From: Pisolithus tinctorius | Taxonomy: Eukaryota > Basidiomycota > Agaricomycetes > Boletales > Pisolithaceae | Reading direction: 5' to 3' | DNA: 64,000 nt | NCBI GenBank assembly: GCA_024663395.1 | Contig: JANFAH010000018.1 | Coordinates: 1,116,001 to 1,180,000 of the forward strand | In this document: in pieces, positions 22,938 through 32,659 of the stretch | Numbering within the stretch: the first letter of the stretch is position 1 | How the letters are laid out: the number at the start of each line of letters is the position of its first letter | The notes under the pieces: generated by a model | The model's database searches: none | Told to the model about the DNA's origin: nothing | What the model saw: the letters and a program-made list of their open reading frames with translations, nothing else | Made by a program: the position numbers and the translations under genes

Positions 22938-23209
22938 TGGTCATTTGTACTACCGTTTGCCCGTCATGTGCTCTACCACACGTCCGTCATCTGCCCTACC
23001 GCACGTCCGTCATCTGTGCTACTGCACGTCCAAGTTCTGCGTGACTGCGTGACCAACGACTGCACTACCGCGTGACCAACGACTGCACTACCGCAGTGTC
23101 TGGTGTCCCCCTGCTGACAGAACTTCGAAACTTCGAAAAACGTACCGCACGTTCGACATCGGCACAAAAATCACCTGCCAAACAAAGCGCGGTTGTCCGG
23201 CTTTCCATA
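22938..23209. repeat. Right terminal inverted repeat
   Basis: Reverse complement of the left end, with two rather than four 23-bp units (around 23,044-23,090). Its outer end CTTTCCATA is followed by GTCTTA (23210-23215), the same six bases that precede the left end. Confidence 0.9.
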
Positions 23210-23349
23210 GTCTTAGTGTACAAGCTGGTTTCAATTTTCACCACTCCAACTTCCCTCGTTAATGCACAGGTAGAGTCGGTAGAAAAACCTTGTAACAAAT
23301 GAGAGTGAATAGTACATTAGTTCGTCAATGACCAGTGATCCTTAGTACA

Positions 23350-23620
23350 CGACTGGAAATGTATACATTGTGAATGCCTCGGGTATGTATCTGATCCCGT
23401 CATTAAGAGCTGGAAAGAACCAGGTTGCTCTTAGGTTCGAGTGCTGCAAGCTCAAGGCGGGGGGCACACGGTCAGTCTTTTTTTGTAGGTACACTAATAT
23501 GTACGTTATTCAGCATCCATGACGTTTGGATGCTGCAGGTCAGATTCTTATGTTGGGCCTCATATTTATACATCGTACCAGTTGTACGGTGAGTGCGTTA
23601 TCGCCGTCTGCGTGGCATTA
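23350..23620 (+). pseudogene. 5'-truncated copy of the small secreted protein gene
   Basis: Repeats the middle block of the genes at 11167 and 12137 (ATTAAGAGCTGGAAAGAAC, GAGTGCTGCAAGCTCAAGGC, then the intron with ACACTAATATG and the exon CCTCATATTTATACATCG). There is no signal-peptide exon. It marks the left end of duplication copy B. Not expected to be functional. Confidence 0.7.
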
Positions 23621-24014
23621 ATCTTGTACAATAGCCCTTCAAGATCGAAAAGATGTTCTACATAAATCAGGCCCTTGGCCTCATGCAAAAAGCACACTAG
23701 TACTGTGGAATGTTCACGGATGAATCCACTGGATCATCGACCATGATGGCATTTGCGTAGATTTGCGTCCTGAAGTACTGTAACAGTCCAATGTATTTGC
23801 GTGCTATGATGATGGGAGGTCATTGGTGCACCTGACTCTCTAGAGTAAAGTAGATAGACTCGAACCACTCCAAATCATCAGTGCTTGTGCACAATGTACT
23901 AATCTATGCCCGCAGACAATGTGACTAGTCCATATCAACTTCGAACAACTGCCAATGGTATGGATTAGCGATTGCTGTGGCCTTGAATTCATTGTACTGG
24001 TGGACCGTCCGTGC

Positions 24015-25784
24015 CTAGTCGACGGTGTCATAGAGGAAGCTGTCAGGGAATACCATCTTCATCTGCTTCTCAATCCACCAGTAGGGAGTGAGATATGTGA
24101 CGTCGATCTCTTCGAGCTTGCCGGCACCAGCGACGATCAGCCCAACAAGCCGGCCCTTCGAGTCGACCACTGCAGCGCCAGAGTCGCCGGGAGCAGAAAA
24201 TGCACCGTCCTTCCTGCTGTAAGGGTACACGGCGATCTCGATCGACGTCTTCTTGATGTCGTACTCGGGGTAGGTGCGAACGAACGACTCCATGCCACTA
24301 AGGCGACCGAAAGTGGTGCCTGTGGTCTTTCCGTTCTTGACAACAATCAGACACTTCTCGCCGTTGGCATCGAGCTGCTGCGGCTTGTGGATCTCATCGT
24401 CCTCTACGACCCCTCTGACCTGGAGGAGCTGTTCGAAGGGATACTCGCAGTTGGACCGGTCTTCAGGGTGAGGGTGCATCTTCATGATAAAGTCGACCAT
24501 CGAAAAGTTGCCGCCTATATATACATATATAAACACTAAAACTGGGGACAGTGTTGCCAAGATAAGATGGAAACGTACCGACAAAAACCTTGTTGCCCTG
24601 GAAAGTGTCCCAGTTGATCTTGTCGCGGTAGAGACTGATTAGGGCCCAGTCCTGGGTGAAGTGCCTGGGACCATCGTCGACAGCAATGGGAGTGGCGTAG
24701 ACAACGTCACCAATCACGCGCTGGCTCAGAGATGACCAGTGCTTGGTGACCTCGTCATGGATCTTGTTTACCTCGTCGATCATACTCTGTGACTTCTCCG
24801 CCAAGTCCTGGCGTTCCTTGCGCGCGTGAGTCTTCCAGGAGGGCTCGCCCTCGACGACCGGACCAAACTTCTCAATATGATCGTTGCACATCTCGATGGA
24901 GACAAGCCCACGGCCGATAGTGCCCAGCATATGATCAATGGCATCGGTGTATGCACTGTCACCGAGGACGACAATCTTCTCACGAGCCCTGCTGCTGCGC
25001 TTGCGCGACAGTAGATGTTCACTGTGTATGGGAGGCGGACAAGCGATGTGGGCGACAGTGAGAAGGAAGACGCGGTCGCTCTCACGGCTTTCTCGGAGGT
25101 AGACGGCACCCGTACCCTCGAAGCAAGGTGTCTTGAGTGGAGCTATTGGGATGCCAAGCATGGGAGTGAAGGGGCTACGAAGCTCGGGGACGGGATCGAC
25201 ACAGTAGGGATCGAAGGAGAGAAGCTTTGGGCCAACAGACCGGGTGACAACAGACTCGCGGAATGCAACCTCGACATCGGGGAACCCCTCGCGAGCCAGA
25301 ATACTCTTGCAGCCTTTGGCTGCCCTCTTGGCAGCCTCGAAGGCGAGAGTCCCAGGCATTACCCCTATCCAGACATAGAGCCCACTGACGTCCTCTGTCT
25401 CCGCCTCAGCAAAACGGACGGGGTCAATCGACGTCCACTTGACGCCACAGGAGTCGAGGTGCTCATAGATGAACTGGCCAATCTCGAGCCAGCGGTCTTG
25501 CATTGGATGGTCGCAGACAGGGCGGGCCTCTCGCAGAATGCGCCATGCCTCGGGAGGCGGGCGCACAAACCAGGGAACGCCAGTCTTGATGATGCTGCGA
25601 GGGTTGCTGGGCAGGCCGTAGAAGTCGGTGAAAGCGCCATGGTAGGGGTCGGTGAGAAGGGACTGAGGGTAGGAAAGGACCTGGGCAGGAGTGGGAATAT
25701 CGGGCGGTTCGCCGCACACTCTCAGAATATTGATAGCTTTACAAGAGGTGAAGAAGTCGTTGGGATCGGTGTTGGGCACTGCCA
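24015..25784 (-). CDS. Trypsin-like serine protease domain protein, copy B
   Basis: Exons 25784-24579 and 24514-24015 separated by an intron GTACGT...TATAG at the same position as copy A; an unresolved 5' exon is again required. The triad motifs are LLTVAHIACPP, FTQDWALISLY and APGDSGAAVVD, all intact. It differs from copy A in a few short blocks, e.g. PTPAQVLSYPQ after GEPPDI and DPYCVDPVPELRSPF before the protease domain. The body is otherwise nearly the same, so both copies look functional and the duplication recent. Confidence 0.8.
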
Positions 25785-26044
25785 CTGGAAAGAGAGAGCA
25801 AAAAACGAAAGGTAAGTACGTGTACGAGGAGATAGGAAAATAGCAGGGGACGCACTTTTAAACAGAAAAGGGTTTGGGGCCAGAGCAGAGTCGACTGAGA
25901 GAGGGGATAGCCATTGCACCTGCTAGCCCATGGCGGAAATACCTCCCCTTTCATCCAACTTAATCAACCACACCTCATTGCACAGCAGACACCGTTGTCT
26001 TCACACATGCCCTGTCCGCGACGATGGGGACAGGTACGCGCCAA

Positions 26045-26135
26045 GAAACCGACCTCGAAGGCCCATAATTCGAGAATGTTGTTGGACTTGAATGGCGGCG
26101 TAGGTGAGGTGCTTTCAGGGGTCTCGTTAGGTGCC
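26045..26135 (-). other. Conserved ETPE...NNILELWAFEVG segment, third copy
   Basis: The minus strand reads NETPESTSPTPPF then SNNILELWAFEVG, matching the 10-kb segment. The frame continues upstream to 26,215 into sequence derived from the NOP53-like fragment, so the complete frame is a chimera. Function unknown. Confidence 0.4.
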
Positions 26136-26184
26136 TTCCTTCTGTTTCTTCTTGTCTCCCAATGTCCACCTCCCCAGTCCGACA

Positions 26185-26340
26185 ATCCCTCCCTAGTAGA
26201 TATTCCAAATCTCAACTCACATCCACCAAGTAATATCTGCCCGCTCTGCCTTCTTAACCATTACTTGTCGCACCTGAACAACAAAACCAAAACTCTACCC
26301 CCAGAAAATCCCGTCGTCTCAGTCTCGCGCGATCTTCAAC
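26185..26340 (+). pseudogene. NOP53 exon 3 fragment
   Basis: Matches the start of NOP53 exon 3 (31,057-31,210) at nucleotide level: TCCAAATCTCAACTCACATC, AATATCTGCCCG(C/T)TCTGCC, AACACCGC-type linker, CCAAAACTC. Single-base losses shift the frame, and nothing on either side continues the gene. A dispersed partial duplication of the intact gene 4.8 kb away. Confidence 0.7.
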
Positions 26341-27280
26341 TTACATGTCAGTTTATTGGCTAAGTATATAACAAACCGCGAATTTTATACGGCTGTTCCG
26401 GTAAATGGGCATACCGGAGGCGTCCGTGGTTTCCATTCGCCGGCCATCAATATGGGCGCATACAAACATATGCATACCCTCCCTGGCGGATAAACGAACC
26501 TCCAGGTGTACGAGCATATGTATAGCCAAAACTGGCTCTCCAATGATTCCTATGGGTTCCAAGTCAGCGTCTCGACCACGCTCCATACCGGCAGACGGAT
26601 TCTAGTCGTCAGCTTTTCACCCCTTCCAACTTCGAAATGATCTGGTGATCAAATGACCACCATCCGATAAATACACACTATTCTTCGTGTTGATTCTGGG
26701 ACAGATCCTTCGATAAAGTCCAGGGGGTCCTGTCGTCAGGTTCAGGGTATCGGTTAGGTTTCTCGCAGCCCATACATGCGGCCTTCTACCGTCCGTATGA
26801 GTCTTGTATCATTATATAATCAACCAGGAACAAAAACACGGCGGCGACCCTTCCTTCACACACAATGCAGCATACAATGCCTATCGGCTCGGCTTGCAGC
26901 CAACCGGCAGATCTGTGATGCGCCCGCTCCACAAGCCATCCAGTCTTCTGTGCAGAAAGTAAGTATTTGAATTAGTCACTAAAAGTTGCGCAGAAGCAAT
27001 GCGACACATCGCAAGACGAATGGTAACTGTGATGCGCCCGCCCCACAAGACATCCAGTCTTTTGTGCAGAAAGTAAGTATTTGAATTGGTCACTAAAAGT
27101 TGCGCAGAAGCAATGCGACACATCGCAAGACGAATGGTAATAATGACTCATGCACATGCACCATGCGGCGATCCGGTTGTGCTACGCCATGTTACGGTAG
27201 TGATCGCGGTATCCTAATGGAGTGGGCGACGAGCCATTGAATTCAGAATCTACCATAGTGAGATGCATGATGGAACGGGG
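26341..27280. other. Intergenic region with a 114-bp tandem duplication
   Basis: No gene recognised. Two copies of a 114-bp unit lie at 26913-27026 and 27027-27140, beginning CTGTGATGCGCCCGC and ending GACGAATGGTAA. Only about four differences separate them, so the duplication is recent. The unit contains AGCAATGCGACACATCGC, an imperfect inverted arrangement. Confidence 0.7.
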
Positions 27281-27287
27281 TATATAA
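27281..27287 (+). promoter_or_regulatory. TATA box of the 817-residue gene
   Basis: TATATAA inside GGGGTATATAAGG, 89 bp before the ATG at 27376. Confidence 0.55.
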
Positions 27288-27375
27288 GGTGATTCACCTT
27301 GAAGGCTGACCTGGATGAGGACCTAGGACGATATCTACTTCGAGTTACACTCCTCTGCGGGCTGCATCTCACACC

Positions 27376-30300
27376 ATGAGCACCGTCCCTTTCATCTCAC
27401 AACTAAAGTCGCTGTGGCAAGCCGTCACTGGCGACACCGCAGGAGCAAAGAAAACGCAGGAGCAATTCCTCGACGCGTGGACGCACCATCCTGGCCAACA
27501 GATCTCTGAGCTAGCCGATAACATTCCCATTGTAGGCCATGTGAAGGGTAGGCCATGGGTCGTTTCTACTCCAAGAACACTGTCTGAAAATATGTGATTA
27601 GGTCTTGTCCATCTCGCTTTGGGCGACACAGAGGCGTTTGTTCACTCTGAGGAGGCCGCGACCCGTACCCTAGCTGTCATCGGTGCGGGCGCGCTCACTG
27701 TCGGCACAGGAGGTGCAGCAGCGCCAATCCTTGCTGGTGTTGCTGCTGGTATCGCGGCAGACGCTGCGATCACTGGTATAAGCGTCTCACATCTCCAGGA
27801 CGCCAGAGTGCTTATTTACATCCCATTAGGAATCGAGTCGGCACGGCACCAGAGGTATGATCCTCAGGGTTACCTCGGCGCAGTCTCTGAGTTCAATTCC
27901 GACTGGCGCGGAGGGGTTTTTGACGTCGCCGCACTTGCCGTGGGTGATGCAGTCCTAGGCTCTGAAGGATCTATCACGAAGGCTAATTACAAGACGACCA
28001 CTGTACGCTTCCTTAATCGAAGCTTCCCCTTACAGTTATCAATGATGTCTACAGGTATTCCGCGTCGAAGGCGAAGGCATCTTCCTCACCAAGCGGGGAA
28101 TGGTCCAACATGGCGCTAACAGCCGTATCTTCTCCGGCCCTGGAGGTCGTGTCATCGAATCTCCGAATATCCTTAAGCTGATCGTTCCTCCTGATGAGGA
28201 AGAGAAGGTCACATTCAAGCGTCCTGCAGTACTCTGTCTAAATGTTGGCGACGCCTCACGTGCGGAGACGTACTATGCACAGAAGCTCCTGCAGTACCGT
28301 GAAGCCGCAGAGAAATTGAAGAATAACGTGGATGCTACTACCAGTGAGTGCGACCCTTGTTCTCCTGCGTTTCACTGCTCGAACCACCCCGTCTCTTAAT
28401 AGCTTCTCTCCCTCATGCTACTGAATTCCAATTCAAGATCAAGTCGTTCCGTATTCTCAGCAGCGACGCGGAAAGGATGCTCCGCGACGTTCCCAAAGAC
28501 GGCGAACCCAGTCCTGCTGGCGTGCGCCGTGTCGACATTACCAAGACGTCAAAGTCATTTGAGTGCCCTCAGCCAGTTTACTCGCCTTTAATCGAAATGG
28601 CGATCCCGGGCACATTCGAAGAAGCACAGCCAGCCTGGTTACTGCATCTTCCAACGCGCTTGCTAGAGGCCATGAAAGACCACCAGGTCAGTTAATTGCT
28701 CCACAACACCCCCATCATGTCAACGTTTACTCAGACGGTTGTCGTTTAGGTCGCATACGGTCGCGTCAGAACTGTTGTTATTGTGGCGTCCAAGTTCACG
28801 AAATTGTCCCTGGCCTTAGAAAAGAAGATCACTGACCAAGAGTTTAATCGGCTTCAACACGGCCCAGTCTCGCTGTCCGCTCTCAGCCAACAGGGAGTTA
28901 ATAGTACTGAGGTCAGAATGGAGCCTGTCCGCCGTCTCCGCCAGTCTCGCGAGGTCAAGTGTGGTCGCAAGGTTGTCGGTGACATCGATCACGGCCGGCA
29001 CATGGAGTACCTCGCCGAGTTCAGTGATGGATCTACCTCGTGGATTCCTTCGTACAATGTTGCGTTGGACCTGAAACAAGAGTACTGGAAAGTAATGACG
29101 TCTGGAGCGAAGGAGATCGCAGAGATAGTTAACTCTGACTCTTCGACTGGCAAGGTGACCGTCAAGCGACCCGACGGCACTACCGAGGTGATCGATCAGA
29201 CCAAGATCTTTTGGCACGAGGAGAAGACACCAACTATACTGACCGATGCAGAACTTGATGCGCTTTTGCACCACGGACACTTCGGCATTGACGTTCCCGA
29301 CTTCATGCCATGCAATGTTACTATCACTACAGATTGGGCGAAAGTGGAGATTTTGAGTACCGGTGCTGCTTTTATGAAGGATCCCGCCGCAGAAAAAGCT
29401 GGTGAATATGCAGGCGTCGAGTTCGATGGGCGGTCGATACGACTTGGTAAAGCAGACTCTTACAACTTCGTTTCCCGCGATATTCCGTGCGTGCTTGGTG
29501 CTTTAGTGACTGTCCCGGTATGATTGCTCACGAAGTTGATTGCATAGACTGTTCATTGTCGGCAATGGTGCCCTCTTGGACATCAAGGTCACACACGGAG
29601 CTGATGCCACTCGGGCGGGCGATCGCCTGGGAAAAGTGGTCCTCAGCCTCCCAGATGTAAGTCTTCATTTCGTCGCAGCATTCAGCTTAGTTATCTGCGT
29701 CTCTAGGAACGTCTTGAGAGTCGTGTCAATCAAAGCGACATTAGGTTCAACCCTAGTACTTTCCACATCCGTGTGTTACTCTTTCGATTGCGTGTTGTCA
29801 TTTCCACGCTGAAGCACGCACAGGCCCTGTGATCGTCACAGCTGGTCTACTCAGTGTCGAGACCGACTGGGGTGCTATTGAGATCAATAGCAAGGATGCC
29901 ACGATTGATCCTGACCCAACCGTCGACCAGAGCATCTACAAGAATGTCACATTCACACCTACCTCGATGAAACTAAACACAGGCGTCTTCGGCAAGAAGT
30001 TTGTCATCCCGTGAGCTGTCTGCCTAGATCCTTGTAGCATTAGGTTTAAAGTGAATGCACAGCTTCCTCTTCTTGACTCGGGACGAGAAAATTGACATCA
30101 CCATCACGCATGGTCGTGACAAGAGCCGCTACGAAGACAAACTCGGACAGGCCAAGGCCTTGTTTGGACAGGTACATTCTATGCCGTTGAGCCAAATAAA
30201 ATTCTCATCTCCGCTGGCGACAAATAGAACACCTATACTAGCTCATACAACCCCAGAAATATCAGGGACAATCCAACGTCGTTCACGAACTGTAAGGTCA

Positions 30301-30383
30301 ACGGTGAGACATTCGCACTTCATTCATGTCGAATGCGTGGCATTTACATCTGTGCAGCGCGGCCGCCTCCTGTTCCATTGTAA
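27376..30383 (+). CDS. Multidomain protein of unknown function, repeated C-terminal module
   Basis: Eleven exons (27376-27547, 27602-28002, 28055-28343, 28403-28686, 28750-29486, 29548-29656, 29707-29770, 29824-30010, 30063-30171, 30228-30303, 30358-30383) code 817 residues in frame. The N-terminus (SELADNIPIVGHVKG, VHLALGDTEAF) leads into a hydrophobic Ala/Gly-rich stretch (about residues 80-120) that could insert in a membrane. Near residue 450 a short Tudor/chromo-like stretch reads YLAEFSDGSTSWIPSYN. The C-terminus has two related modules of about 110-125 residues. Module 1 has TTDWAKVEILS ... PLFIVGNGALLDIKVTHG ... GDRLGK. Module 2 has ETDWGAIEINS ... PFLFLTRDEKIDITITHG ... EDKLGQ. Intron positions in the two modules correspond. 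I do not recognise the modules. No signal peptide. Confidence 0.7.
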
Positions 30384-30726
30384 CACGTTAACCAGCAAGT
30401 TGCTGGATGTAGTCCAGAAGAATGGGAGTCATATTGCCCAGCAGGTGCTTCAAGAAGCTTGTTTAGTATGTATGTACTTGTATCATGGCAGGCAACTGTT
30501 TTGTGTAGTGAATAACCTGTAAAATGGTGTGGTCGGGGCATTCTCAGACAGCAGAGTCCGGACATTTTCTGTGGCCATAAGTGAAATTCCGAGCAAATTT
30601 TCCGTTGCGCGCGACACGTGCTGTGACACTCTCATCACGTGATAAATATCCAAATTAGGTATGATTGTGACATACTACCAGCGTGACAGAAACACAGAAT
30701 ATTATCGACAGCACTTACTTGCGACC
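30384..30726. other. Intergenic region before NOP53
   Basis: Holds the 3' flank of the previous gene and the NOP53 promoter; no separate gene seen. Confidence 0.4.
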
Positions 30727-32391
30727 ATGGCAGGTAAAGCACAAAAACCAAAGCCCACGCAGTCTGCGCTCGGTGCCCCCTCACAACTGGCACAGGCAAG
30801 TAGAAAGGGGAAACGGGCATGGCGGAAAAATATCGACATGCAGGGTGTTGAGGACACCATGGAAAGTTTGCGGGCAGAGGAACGCGTGATCGGGTGCGTA
30901 TTCTTCACGGGGGATGTTGCATGTGTGTAGACGATGCATCCCGTGCAGGTCGACGTTACAGAAGCAGCCCGATGATCAGCTTTTTGTGGTCGATACTCGG
31001 GGGGACGAACAAAGTACGTCTCTTCAGGTCGTGTGTATTTTCTCTCATTTCTGCAGTCCGAAAATCCTTGCCTAGATACTCCAAATCTCAACTCACATCC
31101 ACCAAAATAATATCTGCCCGTTCTGCCGTCTCAGCCATCACTTCCCGCACCCGCACAACATCAAAGCCAAAACTCACCCCCGCTGAAAAATCTCGTCTTC
31201 TCCGTCTCGCGCATCGACCTCGCAAGGGGCCTTTCAACGCTGTAATGGACCCAACCGAACTCGGTGCGGGAAGTGCACCCATCGATGTAAGTCACGCCGT
31301 TCGAGAGAGCGGTACACGAGACTTGTGGGCGCCTACGGTGGAAGAAAGCGTTCCCGATGGGTTGGAGAGTGTAAAACTGGTCGCAGTCAAGGTTCGTTCC
31401 CCTTTCTTGATTCATCCGAATGCACGGATAAGATAAGTATGCATATACCATGTAGAAGCCAGATACTGATCACCTCCGCAACATCATCGACGCTCCAGCT
31501 GTATCCCTCCCTCTCGAAGGCGCATCCTACAACCCACCCGTGAAAGCGCACCACGACCTTGTTCTGCAAGCATACGCCGTCGAGAAACGTAAACAAGACA
31601 AATTAGATAATTTAGCGAGCTACCGCGAAAAAATCGAGCAGGCGAAGGAGAATGCGGGCGACGTGGAGGGTGTCCCAGTCGGTATGATCCTCGATGACGG
31701 GGTTGCAGATAGCGAAGATGGTGATGAAGGAGAGGAAAAGGGTGATGCAGTCGCGCAAAGACGGAAGACGGCGAAGAAGACAAAACAGCAGCGTGCAAGG
31801 ATGATGAAACTGAAAGCCGAGGTAAGCACGCCGTCGACATGGTCGTGACCCATTTCCGCTCACACAACCTTGCGTAAAAACAGAAACAAGCTCTCGCCGA
31901 AAAAGCCCTTCGCAAACGTCTCCTACACGGCATCAACTCTGTCAAATCTCTCCGATCCCAAATTGGCAAAACTGCCAAAGCGCAGGACGAAACTCGACTG
32001 GCACGACAACTTGCCGCGCGTCTTCGACTGCGCAAAGGGTTAGCAGGGCGTAAGTTTGGCAAACATGTCGTCCCTGAGAGTCGAGTCGACGTGCAGACCG
32101 GAGAAGAGTTGAGTGAGAACTTGAGGTCACTCAAGGTGCGTATTGCTGGGCTACCCTGGCATAGAGCTGCGGGATTTTCTGATGGACGAGCAATGTGATA
32201 GCCTGAGGGAAATCTGTTCCGCGATCGATTCGTGAGCCTTCAACAGCGAGCGTTGGTCGAGCCCCGCGTTCCCGTGTTGTACGTCCCTCCATCGTCCATT
32301 GTCGAGTTATTTATTTATTTTCTGCAGCCCTTCGAAACGAAGAGCAAAGCCGATTCTGTACGAGAAGCATGCTTACAAGCGGTTCCAGTAG
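30727..32391 (+). CDS. nop53: Ribosome biogenesis protein NOP53
   Basis: Seven exons: 30727-30893, 30949-31013, 31057-31391, 31456-31821, 31884-32135, 32202-32278 and 32328-32391, coding 441 residues. Family signatures in order: SRKGKRAWRKNID near the N-terminus, DDQLFVVDTRGDE, KPKLTPAEKSRLLRLAHR, LEGASYNPPVKAHHDL, a coiled acidic-basic middle, then GRKFGKHVVPE, ELSENLRSLKPEGNLFRDRF and YEKHAYKRF at the end. NOP53 (GLTSCR2 in animals) is needed for 60S subunit maturation and, in yeast, brings the exosome helicase Mtr4 to pre-60S particles through an arch-interaction motif. A short broken copy of exon 3 lies at 26,185. Confidence 0.93.
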
Positions 32392-32485
32392 TCCTTTGTT
32401 CGTTTACTTGTACAACATTGGGTATTACTTTGTGCACAATTAAAAAAAGGAAAAGACCTGGGATGTAATGAATAAAAAAAGGCCG

Positions 32486-32568
32486 TGGACACTGTGGGAA
32501 TTGAACCCACGACCTCACGCAGTCGAGGTGATGCGAAGCGTGCGCGCTACCAACTGTGCCAAGTGCCC
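32486..32568 (-). tRNA. tRNA-Ala(CGC) with a 10-nt intron
   Basis: On the minus strand GGGCACT pairs with AGTGTCC followed by discriminator A, including G3:U70, the alanine identity pair. The D arm has AGTTGGTA, the T arm is GTGGG-TTCAATT-CCCAC, and the anticodon stem is CACGC/GCGTG. The 17-nt anticodon loop reads TTCGCA, then 10 nt TCACCTCGAC, then T, which gives anticodon CGC and an intron after position 37. The D stem has one A-C mismatch. 83 nt in total. Confidence 0.92.
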
Positions 32569-32659
32569 GTTAGGGGATGGGACTTAAGCAAGAGTTAGAA
32601 AGGGGTAAGTAATCCAAGTGATAGCTGTCATTGCATCATCGACGACGAGTGCGACGACG

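Larger units (their letters stand above)
15768..23209. mobile_element. 7.4-kb TIR DNA transposon carrying an alpha-kinase
   Basis: The ends are inverted repeats starting TATGGAAAGCCGGACAACCG (left, 15768) and its complement ending CTTTCCATA (right, 23209). The homology extends about 316 bp on the left and 272 bp on the right; the difference is two extra 23-bp units on the left. The element is bounded by the 6-bp direct repeat GTCTTA at 15762-15767 and 23210-23215, as expected of a target-site duplication. Cargo: a 9-exon D,D,E transposase (plus strand) and, divergently, an alpha-kinase and an RNase H1 N-terminal-like gene (minus). A 6-bp duplication with TA-Y...R-TA termini and an integrase-like transposase fits the IS3EU superfamily as I remember its definition; that assignment is an inference. 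It inserted between the two copies of the protease segment. Confidence 0.85.
23356..26160. repeat. Segmental duplication, copy B
   Basis: Same orientation and content as 12,275-15,181. The right boundary is at TTTCTTCTTGTCTCCC (about 26,150), after which sequence related to NOP53 exon 3 follows. Confidence 0.85.

Noticed and set aside
22870..23210. CRISPR-like array in the 23-bp repeats
   Set aside because: Units are directly adjacent without spacers, lie in transposon ends, and the organism is a fungus.
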